Positions 46,907-54,973 of a DNA stretch of 64,000 bases are shown piece by piece. The stretch spans positions 1 to 64,000 of the forward strand of contig CAZCAI010000005.1 in NCBI GenBank assembly GCA_964496595.1, written 5' to 3'. The notes below the pieces were generated by a model that saw only the letters and a program-made list of their open reading frames with translations, made no database searches and was not told the DNA's origin. The position numbers were made by a program, and so were the translations under genes. This stretch comes from JAAAOZ01 sp964496595 (GTDB taxonomy: Bacteria; Chloroflexota; Anaerolineae; B4-G1; SLSP01). Each line of letters starts with the position of its first letter. The first letter of the stretch is position 1.

Positions 46907-49297
46907 CTACGATCGTTCGCCATCTCCCCGGAGCCGCACCTCAACCTCCGCCAGATCCAACACCTGCCCGATTTCGCGCACGGCGGTCTGCAACATCACA
47001 TCAATATCCAAGGTCTCTCGCACGCGCCCAGAAATATCGCCGATCATGCGATCCTGGATTGCTTGCTCTTGGGTCGCCCGCAAGAGCCGGGCGCTCTCCA
47101 GGGCCAGGCCGGCTTGCGCGCCGATTGCCCGGGCCAGCGCTTTCTCATTCTCCGTCCACGCGGTATCGGCGCCTTCGCGCTCCAGAATAATCTGCCCGAT
47201 GACTTGATCATGCAGGAGAATGGGCACGATTAGTTGTCCGGCCTTATTTTCCCGCACATCCGGCGAGGGCGTCTCCGCGAGAAGCGGTTGCACATCGGCC
47301 GGGCCACGGAGTCTTGAAAGCACGATGCCATCATAACGGTAGCCGCGCGCATTGACCTCTTCGCGCCACGCATGCTGAGTCCGCTCGCCATAGAGCATCT
47401 CCAGGCGCTCCAAGGCGCGCTGACTTTCCGTCAAGAGCCGGGCGTTGCGGATGGCCAACGCTAGCTGATCCGCCATCGTCTGCAACACCGAGATATCCGC
47501 ATCGGAGAAGGCCGCCTCGCGCTTCGATTGGACATTCAACACCCCGATGACCTCATCCTGGATCATCAACGGGAGTCCCATCTCTGAGCGCGTCTCCGGC
47601 AGATCTGGATTATCGAACCACACGGCATCCTGACCGACATCGAGGGCGATGCGCGGTTCGCCGTGCATCGCTACGTAGCCTACGATCCCCTGGGTATCAG
47701 CCCCTTCGCCCACGCGCAATCGATGGCCCCGCTCCAACATCCGCTTCCCGCCTTCCGAGGAAGCAGCTTCCAACACGGCATATTCCCGCGATTCGTTCAC
47801 TAAAAAGATGCCGGCGTGATAAAAATCGAATTGCTCGGAGATCAAATTAACCATCGTCTCCATCAACTGGTCAATACTGCGAATGGCCGCCGCATCGCGG
47901 GCCACCACAGCGGCCGCCTCAAGCTGCTCCGAACGACGCCGCAGCTCGGCCGTCCGGTCCGCGACGCGCTTCTCCAGCACCTCGCGAGACGCCGCCAGCG
48001 CCAAGTTGCTGGCGCGCAATTCGGCCTGGATCTCACGCTGTTTACGTAGATTGTTGAATTGCAAGGCTGAAATCCCCGCGAATATCAATATCACCACCGT
48101 CCCGACGACCAACCCAGGTCCAAATCGTTCGGCAAAGGTCGGCGGCCGATTTAGAATCACGCTAAAGCCCGGCAGATTGGGATTATAGCCCGGCAACGCT
48201 TGAATCGAGACCCCCAAGCGCTGCAACTGCTCATAATCGAATATGTATTGATTAGGACTCTCACTTATGACGGGAATCGATTGAACTGGCTCTCCTTCCA
48301 AAATTCGCGCCGCTAACTTGGCCCCTGCCTCGCCCTGAGATGAGCCATTAGCCAACATCCCGCCCACCAGCCCGTGTTCCATGTAGAAATCCCACAAGCC
48401 GTAGATAGGACGGTCTGTAGCCGCGTAGATGTGCCTGATGCTTTCCTCATAGGAGAAAAATTGCCCCGCTCCGTCGCGATTAAAGAGGATAAGGAGAACC
48501 AGGCTGTTCGGCGGCAAGTCGCGCAGCTCTGCCTGCAATGCTTCGAGCGACAAACCCTGATGAACGACAAACTCAACCCTATCTTCATAGAGACCACGCA
48601 CCTGCTCAAACTGCGCGTGGACCAACCGTCCGGTCACCGTTGTGTCGTTGACCACGACAATTTGTTCGGTCTGGGGATGTAAGGCTAACGCGACCTCCAA
48701 CGTGGCGGCGATGTCCACCTCTTCCACGACGCCGGTGAACATCTCGTATCCCTCTAAATCCTGCGGCTGGAAGAAGTTCACGCCGCAGAAAACAACGGGC
48801 GCCTCTGGGAAAAGTTGGTCATGATATTGAAGCATAAAGTCATAAGCATTGTTATCGGAGACGATGATGACCTCAAATGAGACATCGCGGTATTTCTCCC
48901 GATACATCTCGTAGAGTTCCCGCGCATACGCCTCATCAAATGACAGACGTTTGGTGTCCAAGTAATCAATGTACAGTTCCACCTCGCCTGTCACAGCACT
49001 TTCCGGCCCCATCAACATCTCGTCAATGGCCTGCGTAATGTCATCCGTCCACGACAACCCATGGTGATAGGAGTGCAGGATCCATACCGGGCGTCGCCGG
49101 CCCTCCGGCGCCTGACGCTTCTCCGTTCGAGCCGGTATATCATGCCGATCTACGGGTGGAGCAGAGGATAACACGCCCTGCGCATAAGAGGAGCGCGGCG
49201 CAAGCCCCATCACCACCAACGCCAACAGCATCACGGCCACCCCCCGGTAAGCCGCCAGCGATATCCGCCCCCGTGTAGTTCTATTCATCATCATCAT
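46907..49297 (-). CDS. Substrate-binding domain fused to GAF receptor, no output domain
   Basis: A 796-residue receptor that joins ligand binding and signalling in one chain. A signal-peptide-like N-terminus (cleavage or anchor near SSYAQG) precedes an ABC_sub_bind-type domain (about 68-355: WILHSYHHGLSWTDDI, VIIVSDNNAYDFML, VVFCGVNFF, GGMLANGSSQGEAGAKLA). One membrane helix (about 395-417), a coiled coil, a GAF with FDFYHAGIFLVNE and AASSEGG (470-630), a shortened GAF and the tail follow. The outer domain is the same family as the separate lipoprotein at 11590-12855. ATG 49295-49297 has AGGGGT seven bases upstream; several ATGs follow in a row and a GTG lies nine bases earlier. Confidence 0.9.
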   Translation of the reverse strand: MMMMNRTTRGRISLAAYRGVAVMLLALVVMGLAPRSSYAQGVLSSAPPVDRHDIPARTEKRQAPEGRRRPVWILHSYHHGLSWTDDITQAIDEMLMGPESAVTGEVELYIDYLDTKRLSFDEAYARELYEMYREKYRDVSFEVIIVSDNNAYDFMLQYHDQLFPEAPVVFCGVNFFQPQDLEGYEMFTGVVEEVDIAATLEVALALHPQTEQIVVVNDTTVTGRLVHAQFEQVRGLYEDRVEFVVHQGLSLEALQAELRDLPPNSLVLLILFNRDGAGQFFSYEESIRHIYAATDRPIYGLWDFYMEHGLVGGMLANGSSQGEAGAKLAARILEGEPVQSIPVISESPNQYIFDYEQLQRLGVSIQALPGYNPNLPGFSVILNRPPTFAERFGPGLVVGTVVILIFAGISALQFNNLRKQREIQAELRASNLALAASREVLEKRVADRTAELRRRSEQLEAAAVVARDAAAIRSIDQLMETMVNLISEQFDFYHAGIFLVNESREYAVLEAASSEGGKRMLERGHRLRVGEGADTQGIVGYVAMHGEPRIALDVGQDAVWFDNPDLPETRSEMGLPLMIQDEVIGVLNVQSKREAAFSDADISVLQTMADQLALAIRNARLLTESQRALERLEMLYGERTQHAWREEVNARGYRYDGIVLSRLRGPADVQPLLAETPSPDVRENKAGQLIVPILLHDQVIGQIILEREGADTAWTENEKALARAIGAQAGLALESARLLRATQEQAIQDRMIGDISGRVRETLDIDVMLQTAVREIGQVLDLAEVEVRLRGDGERS

Positions 49298-49312
49298 ACC
49301 GCTCACCCCTGC

Positions 49313-51268
49313 TTAACTCGACACATCTTGTTGACGGTCACCGGAGCCGATAAGAATGGCGCCGGACGCTTGTAGCGCCACCCCCAACTCTCGCAAGGTC
49401 GTCTGCAACACCTCATCGATGTCGGTGGCTGCCGCCTGAACGTGCGCCGAGATTTCGGAAGTCAATTGTTCCCGTTCCGCGCGCTCTTGAGCAGCGGCCA
49501 AGAGCCGGGCATTCTCCAACGCCAGGCCGCCCATATCGCCCAATACGCGATAGAGCCGCGCTTCCAACGGCGCGAACTTATGCGCGGCGCCGTACAAGAC
49601 CAGCAAAACGCCCAACAGCGTCTCCTCGACCCGGATGGGGATCAGGGCCAGGCTCCGCGCCTCGGCGGCGGCCCTACTCTCCTCAATGACCCACTGAAGC
49701 GCCTCTGATACCGCCAATGTCTCCGGCAAATCCGAGAGATCGGCGATGAGCAGCGGCTCCATCTGGGCGCGCGCAAGATGCAGGACGTGCGTGTAATAGT
49801 CCGCCGTCTCTGCCGTCAACGCCCGCTGCTCCGGGATGTACAATTTACCGCGTCGCATCTCGGCCGCAATGACCAGGGAACGATTTGCAGATTCAGAGAG
49901 CTGTTGATCTTCAACTTCTAAGTGGCTCCGCACGATAACACTGCGCATCGGATTAAAATCCTGCGCCGCGCCTAACATCGCCATGTGGATTTCATACTCC
50001 GTGCGGGCCGTGGCCAGGCGCCGCGCCAGGCGATAGAAGGGACTGGACGCTTCCAACAATGATGCTTCTTTGCCCAAGCGGCGCGCGTTGTGGATCGCGA
50101 CCGATAGCTGCCCCGCCATCCCCTCCAGCGCGCGGACATCATCCTGATCAAAGGCCGCTTCCTCAGTGCTCTGGACATCCAACACGCCGATCACGCGCCC
50201 TGAGATCATCAGGGGCAGCGCGATCTCGGAGTGCGTCGCCGGCAGATCGGGGTTCTCGAAGTGGACAGCGTCCGCGCCCACGTCCGCCGCGATGCGCGGC
50301 TGGCGATACTCCACCACCCAGCCGACCATGCTATCACCGCCCCGGCGCAGGCGATGGCCCTTGGCCAACATCCGACGTCCACCGGCGGAGGACGCGGCTC
50401 GTAAGATGGCCCACTCGTCGGCCTCGTCCATCAAGAAGATGCCGGTGTGATAGAATCCAAAGTGCTGGGTGATCAAATTCACCGCCCGATCCAACAGCGG
50501 CTCGACCTCAAACAAGGTCGAAAGCACCTGAGAGACCTCCAGACTAGCCTCGAGGTACATCGCGCGCCGTTGAAAAGTGAGGTTCGAGGCCTGGAGTATC
50601 TGCAACCGCTCCTGTAATTGCTCACGCTCCGCCTCCATCCCCTGAAGACGGCCTCGAAGTTGGTCAATGATCCGCAGCATACGCGGGTAGAGATAATCCA
50701 AGGAAGCCAGGCCTCCCACGCCCAAGATGGTGAAGAGTCCCCAACCAGAAAGCAAGGGAACTAATCCCCGCATCCCTGACGTAATTTGAGCGCTATGGAT
50801 CGGCAACACGCCCGCTCGTTCCCCCACGATAAAGCCTAACAATGTCGCGCTGGCGATGCCCAAAGTGATGTAACCCGCGCGCGCGCCGTCAAAGATGATG
50901 GCGAAAAGTGCGCAGGCCATCAACAAGAGACGCGCATTCATCCCCCAGCCCAGAAAGATCAAGTCGCCGCCGCCGACCATATAGAGCGCGATCAAGAATC
51001 CCCAGACGCGCCACCGATAGGGGATCTGAGAGAACAACGCGGTGAACGCCAACCACAAGTAGGCGAGGATCACAATCGGGAGCATGCTGATGATCCCGGC
51101 CTGCTGGAGAGCGTAGAGGCTGCCGACGGCCACGGGCAACAACACGAGCGCGAGTAACTTCAGTGCCCGGTCGATTAACGCTTGACGCCAACTGAAGACG
51201 ACGCGCTCGGCGCGTTTACCGACCTCGTTGGGGGCATTTTTACCTGTTGTATTCTGTTCTTCGCTCAC
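49313..51268 (-). CDS. Six-helix membrane receptor with two full GAF domains, no output domain
   Basis: A 651-residue receptor. About six membrane segments (30-215) and a long Glu/Gln/Leu coiled coil (215-245) lead to a GAF with FGFYHTGIFLMDE and AASSAGG (250-405). The second GAF (410-585) is full length here, not shortened, and lacks the W...GYxxD lead-in of its paralogues. The tail closes the protein at 590-645. The start is GTG at 51268, directly after the kinase stop codon (TGA then GTG) with GGAGGG upstream, so translation is coupled to the histidine kinase gene. It is the first receptor after the kinase and may be the version from which the shortened forms arose (inference). Confidence 0.88.
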   Translation of the reverse strand: MSEEQNTTGKNAPNEVGKRAERVVFSWRQALIDRALKLLALVLLPVAVGSLYALQQAGIISMLPIVILAYLWLAFTALFSQIPYRWRVWGFLIALYMVGGGDLIFLGWGMNARLLLMACALFAIIFDGARAGYITLGIASATLLGFIVGERAGVLPIHSAQITSGMRGLVPLLSGWGLFTILGVGGLASLDYLYPRMLRIIDQLRGRLQGMEAEREQLQERLQILQASNLTFQRRAMYLEASLEVSQVLSTLFEVEPLLDRAVNLITQHFGFYHTGIFLMDEADEWAILRAASSAGGRRMLAKGHRLRRGGDSMVGWVVEYRQPRIAADVGADAVHFENPDLPATHSEIALPLMISGRVIGVLDVQSTEEAAFDQDDVRALEGMAGQLSVAIHNARRLGKEASLLEASSPFYRLARRLATARTEYEIHMAMLGAAQDFNPMRSVIVRSHLEVEDQQLSESANRSLVIAAEMRRGKLYIPEQRALTAETADYYTHVLHLARAQMEPLLIADLSDLPETLAVSEALQWVIEESRAAAEARSLALIPIRVEETLLGVLLVLYGAAHKFAPLEARLYRVLGDMGGLALENARLLAAAQERAEREQLTSEISAHVQAAATDIDEVLQTTLRELGVALQASGAILIGSGDRQQDVSS

Positions 51269-53764
51269 TCATCCCTCCCTGCGATCTCCACGCACATCAG
51301 GGGATCCATGTAGCACTGACTCCGCGGCTCGATAGCAAGGCACCGAAAAGGTGAAGGTGCTGCCTTTCCCTACTTCGCTTTCGACCCAGATTTGACCGCC
51401 ATGCATCTCCACAAATTCCTTGGATAACGCCAACCCCAATCCCGCCCCTGGGCGTCGCCGTTCCGCCATTTCGATGGCCTGCCGATCCTGCCCCTTCTCA
51501 AATTTCACAAAGATCCGATCCCGATCCTCCGGAGGAATGCCAATGCCAGTATCGCTCACACTGATATACGCCCGATCCCCTGGGCCGCCCTCCGGATACC
51601 ATGCCCGGAGCACGATCTTCCCCTCCTCGGTGAACTTCGCCGCGTTGGTGAAGAGATGCACCAGGATCTGCCGGAATCGCGTCGGGTCTACCCGCAGCAT
51701 CGGCAGATGATCATCGATCTCTCGCACCAACTCAATATCCTTACCGCGCACCAACGCGCTCGCCGTCGGCATCACGCCGGTGACAATCTCGCGGAAATCG
51801 ACAGGCTGTAATTTCAACTCCATCAAGCCCGCCTGAATTTGCGAGATTGCCAGGATGTCGTTGATCAAAAAGAGGAGATGTTTGCTGTCGTTGTAAATCT
51901 GCTCCAAATCCAAAACCTGGCGCTCATTCAACGGCCCATCGATGCCTTTGAGCATCAGGCGGGAGAAGCCAATGATCGTGTTCAGCGGCTCGCGCAGTTC
52001 ATGCGACATATTCGCCAAAAAGCGGGATTTGAAGGCCTCTGCCTCCTCCAACTGCTCGGCGGCCTGCCGTTCGCGCTCATAGGCCTCGGCATTCTCCAAT
52101 GCGATGGCCACTTGATTAGCCAAAATCTCCAGGATGGCGACCTCATCCTCCTGGATGCGCTCCCGCCCGGTGGAGCTGACAACCATCGCGCCCAGGACGC
52201 GCTCTCCTTGTTGCAAGCCAGGGGTTCTGCTGATGGCCGACATCCGGAAAGGGATCGCTACCTGACATCGCAACCGTTGATGCCACGGAATTTCATCCTC
52301 GCCATCCAGCGCCTCGGTGATTACCTGGGATTCCCGACTGCGAACCGCGCGATCCACGATGCTGCCATCGCCGGCGTAGCAGCGCTCCGGCCACTCTCCG
52401 GCCATCGGGCTGAGCGCGCGGCGTCGAATCTCACCGCCGCCCGGCTCGACCAGATAGACCGCCACGGCAGCGTAGACGAAGTGATCGCGGATCAGATCAA
52501 CCACGCGACTGAGCAGCAACTCCGGGTCGCGAATCGAGGTGATGACCTGGCTCACCTCCTGGCTGGCTTGAAAGTGCAGCGCGCGGCGCTGGATCTGATA
52601 GTTCGCACGCTGTAACTCCTGCGTCCGCTCGGCGACTTTCGCTTCCAAATCCTCGTAGAGCGACTTTAGCTCAGCGGCCATCTCATTGAAGACGTAGGTC
52701 AGGATACCGATCTCATCGCGGGATGTGACGGCCACGGACTGATCCAAATCGCCCTCGGCCATTGCCACCGCCGACTCGGTCAATCGAATGACCGGGCGCG
52801 TGATCTGCCGAATCACTACGGCAGAGATGGCCGTCGTAGCGATGGCGCCGGCCAGCACCAACGCAATAAAGGTCGCCGCCATTCGATCCGAGGAGGCCAT
52901 CATCTCGGCCTGGTTCTGTTCTACCAGAATGCCCACATTCAGCGCCGGCATCGGATAATAGGCGCCCAACACCGTCACATCCTGGTGGTTCTCGTAGAAA
53001 CCGCTGGCCAGATCCTCTCCGATGATACTCTCCTTGGCCGGTTCGATGCACGTCCCCTGCCGCGCCCACAAGCAATCGCGATGCACCAAAAAGATGTGAT
53101 TAGCTTCGCTTCCTTCGTGCTGCCCCCCAATCACATCCCAGAGTTCCTCGGCCGCCAGGCAAAAGATATAAGTTTCTGTCTCATAGGGAAGCGCCAGGGC
53201 CATCATAGCCGCATCAGCATCTGACGCTTCTGGATAAAAGATAGAAAACGTCATCGCCTCAAATGGCTGTTCAGATGTCATGGCCGATGGCGCAGTTATC
53301 ACAGAGGGTGTCATTACAAAGGGGGGCTGATTATTAATTTGAGGACAAGTTCCCAACAACCACATCGTCTGCCCGGTGCGATCCATCGCCCATATACCGC
53401 GCAGACCAGGCATCTGGGCCTTTAAATCTGACCACCACGTATAGCGCGTGGATTCCGACATTGCCAGGGAGTGGGTCTGAGACAAAGAGAGCGCCAGGTG
53501 AAATGAAGTATGTAAATCCTCAAACCACAGACGCAACGCTTCCCCTTTCAAAGTAGCCAGGTTCTGAAGCTTGCGCTCCACTTCTAATTGCAAATTCTTA
53601 CGATTCTGTTGGAGTGCATAACTGCCAATCAATCCTAAGGGGACAATCGCCAGGATCAAGAAAGCGGTGAGGAGCGTACGCCCCAAACCGCCTCGCATAC
53701 CGGTGGTAGGAATCGTTCGGGCGACATCAGGAGTCTCACCCTGGGGGGTCACTCCCGTTCCCAT
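51269..53764 (-). CDS. HAMP-GAF sensor histidine kinase
   Basis: An 831-residue membrane kinase, third gene of the block. Helix about 30-52, ectodomain about 53-285 containing four cysteines in two groups (C..., YIFC; DCLWARQGTC), helix about 298-320, HAMP (320-375), a divergent GAF (390-560; HFVYAAVAVYLVEP), HisKA with SHELREP (H588; the usual Thr is Glu) and an ATPase domain (about 690-800) with NAAKF, DTGIGIPP and GAGLGLALS. There is no receiver, and the receptor tail is absent. The phosphoryl group probably passes to the single-domain receivers encoded just upstream. The start is either ATG 53764 (16-base overlap) or GTG 53752, which overlaps the receiver stop as GTGA. Confidence 0.93.
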   Translation of the reverse strand: MGTGVTPQGETPDVARTIPTTGMRGGLGRTLLTAFLILAIVPLGLIGSYALQQNRKNLQLEVERKLQNLATLKGEALRLWFEDLHTSFHLALSLSQTHSLAMSESTRYTWWSDLKAQMPGLRGIWAMDRTGQTMWLLGTCPQINNQPPFVMTPSVITAPSAMTSEQPFEAMTFSIFYPEASDADAAMMALALPYETETYIFCLAAEELWDVIGGQHEGSEANHIFLVHRDCLWARQGTCIEPAKESIIGEDLASGFYENHQDVTVLGAYYPMPALNVGILVEQNQAEMMASSDRMAATFIALVLAGAIATTAISAVVIRQITRPVIRLTESAVAMAEGDLDQSVAVTSRDEIGILTYVFNEMAAELKSLYEDLEAKVAERTQELQRANYQIQRRALHFQASQEVSQVITSIRDPELLLSRVVDLIRDHFVYAAVAVYLVEPGGGEIRRRALSPMAGEWPERCYAGDGSIVDRAVRSRESQVITEALDGEDEIPWHQRLRCQVAIPFRMSAISRTPGLQQGERVLGAMVVSSTGRERIQEDEVAILEILANQVAIALENAEAYERERQAAEQLEEAEAFKSRFLANMSHELREPLNTIIGFSRLMLKGIDGPLNERQVLDLEQIYNDSKHLLFLINDILAISQIQAGLMELKLQPVDFREIVTGVMPTASALVRGKDIELVREIDDHLPMLRVDPTRFRQILVHLFTNAAKFTEEGKIVLRAWYPEGGPGDRAYISVSDTGIGIPPEDRDRIFVKFEKGQDRQAIEMAERRRPGAGLGLALSKEFVEMHGGQIWVESEVGKGSTFTFSVPCYRAAESVLHGSPDVRGDRREG

Positions 53765-54162
53765 ACCTCATCACCATTCAATAACCGTCGTACCTGTTCG
53801 GGGAAGCGATCGGAGTCCAAGGGCTTGCCAATAAACCCATCGAAGCCGGCAGCGCGCGCGCGCTGCATATTTTCCACCGACGCATCGGCGGTTACTGCGA
53901 CAATCGGCACGTCCTCAAAACGAGGATGCGCCCGCAACGAAGCCAGAGACTCATAACCATCCGCCGCCGGCAGGAAAATGTCCATCAAGATCAGATCAAT
54001 ATCACCCAATGTCGCGGCGAATTCCAACACTTTCCACCCAGAGGCCTTCCATTCGCACCGCTTGACCCCTAAATACGCCAGCAAGCGCGTCATCAAGATA
54101 AAGTTATTCAGGTTATCCTCAACGATTAGAATCGTTGCCTCTGAGGGAGGTGTTCCCGCCAT
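53749..54162 (-). CDS. Single-domain response regulator
   Basis: A 137-residue stand-alone receiver domain with the acidic pair E15/D16, phospho-acceptor D61 (LILMDIFLP), T91 (VAVTADA) and K113 (GKP), so it should be phosphorylatable. There is no output domain. Such DivK/CheY-like proteins relay phosphate or act by protein contact. The segment between helix 1 and strand 2 (LGVKRCEWKASGWKVL) is less usual than in the other receiver gene. It overlaps the histidine kinase start, which makes that kinase its likely donor. GAGGA lies about 10 bases before the ATG at 54160-54162. Confidence 0.93.
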   Translation of the reverse strand: MAGTPPSEATILIVEDNLNNFILMTRLLAYLGVKRCEWKASGWKVLEFAATLGDIDLILMDIFLPAADGYESLASLRAHPRFEDVPIVAVTADASVENMQRARAAGFDGFIGKPLDSDRFPEQVRRLLNGDEVWERE

Positions 54163-54219
54163 TGAATCACATCCTCAAAAACTACGAACCGTGTATATGG
54201 AAAAGACTTTTTGACGCCC

Positions 54220-54236
54220 GGAGTTACCGTAACTCC
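54220..54236 (-). other. Small hairpin over the stop codon of the first gene
   Basis: GGAGTTA-CCG-TAACTCC, a 7-bp stem spanning the TAA of the first receiver gene (54224-54226). On the minus strand it is followed by GGGCGTCAAAAAG, with no T run. It could stabilise the 3' end of a short first-gene transcript or reduce readthrough into the block, giving more receiver than receptor. Confidence 0.35.
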
Positions 54237-54613
54237 CCTCTCGCCTGCCTCTCCAGAAAATCGGCGATTTGGCCGGGCAGAGAATCGACGTCAATCGGCT
54301 TGGGGATGTAACCATCACAACCCGCCTGCAAGCTCTTCTCGCGATCCCCTTGCATGACATTGGCCGTCATCGCGATAATCGGCGTATCGGCCAACTCCGG
54401 GATGTCCCGCATCTTCGCGGTCAATTCGTAACCGTCGATGTCGGGCAGGTTCACATCCATCAGAATCAAGTCCGGATTCTCTTGCATCGCCATCTCGATG
54501 CCGGTGGGGCCATCCTCCGCCTCGAAGACTTCGTAATCCTCAACCATAAGAATTCGAGAGACCAACATTCGATTTGCAAAGTTGTCTTCGATATATAAAA
54601 TTTTAGCTCCCAT
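54224..54613 (-). CDS. Single-domain response regulator (DivK-like), first gene of the block
   Basis: A 129-residue stand-alone receiver: E9/D10, phospho-acceptor D53 (LILMDVNLPDIDGYEL), T83 (IAMTANV) and K105 (PKP). The sequence around the active site is of the polar-growth/DivK and hybrid-kinase receiver type. It lies closest to the promoter-like site at 54645-54653 and 61 bases before the second receiver gene. GAGGT stands about five bases before the ATG at 54611-54613. As the first of 26 co-directional genes it should be the most strongly expressed, consistent with a shared phosphate acceptor or carrier for many receptors (inference). Confidence 0.94.
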   Translation of the reverse strand: MGAKILYIEDNFANRMLVSRILMVEDYEVFEAEDGPTGIEMAMQENPDLILMDVNLPDIDGYELTAKMRDIPELADTPIIAMTANVMQGDREKSLQAGCDGYIPKPIDVDSLPGQIADFLERQARGELR

Positions 54614-54971
54614 ACCTACCTCTTCATAACTTTGAATTAACTAGATTATATCACGAAACAGCATAGAACGAACGTCAGATAGTAAATTTTTGGTTAAGGT
54701 TTGAAAAAAACCGCCCCCCCACGCTCCCTTACCAGCACATCCATAGTTTACCATGATTCTTTTCTAGTCATAGTTCAGGCTTGTGAGCAATCCGGCTCTT
54801 CAGGAATTCGCCGAGCGCAATCGTCAAACACTATTGCGCCGCCCACCCACAACCCTGTAACAGCATCCCCTGAGCGATAACAACTATTTTCAAACCTTAT
54901 TTCCTTTAGATTATGACACAAATTGCCCAATATCACAAATGGAGGTTGTCGCATCAGATGAGCACGGTATA
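54614..54971. other. Divergent intergenic region between the sensory block and the ligA group
   Basis: About 360 bases, AT-richer than the genes, with a CCGCCCCCCC run near 54708-54718. It holds the extended -10 site for the minus-strand block and a candidate promoter for the plus strand. I see no RNA gene, no convincing operator palindrome and no believable small gene; the open frame at 54775-55008 (minus) has no ribosome site. Confidence 0.6.
54645..54653 (-). promoter_or_regulatory. Extended -10 promoter for the 26-gene sensory block
   Basis: On the minus strand the sequence reads TGATATAAT: a perfect TATAAT (54645-54650) with the TG of an extended -10 element. No good -35 box is found at 15-19 bases, as is common for extended -10 promoters. 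The expected start point near 54638 leaves a leader of about 25 bases before the ATG at 54613. Confidence 0.55.
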
Positions 54972-54973
54972 AT
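54946..54973 (+). promoter_or_regulatory. Candidate promoter for the SH3b gene
   Basis: TTGTCG (54946-54951), 16 bases, then TATAAT (54968-54973). If real, the start of transcription would be near 54980 and the SH3b protein would start at GTG 54981 or ATG 55008, not at 54972, because the -10 box overlaps that ATG. Confidence 0.35.

Noticed and set aside
354..51268. Bilin-binding (phytochrome-type) GAF domains
   Set aside because: Some GAFs have a cysteine in an MIGQCV segment, but the phytochrome chromophore motif and PHY domain are absent.
354..54613. A methyl-accepting chemotaxis array
   Set aside because: HAMP and ectodomains resemble those of chemoreceptors, but no MCP signalling hairpin, CheW, CheA, CheR or CheB is present.
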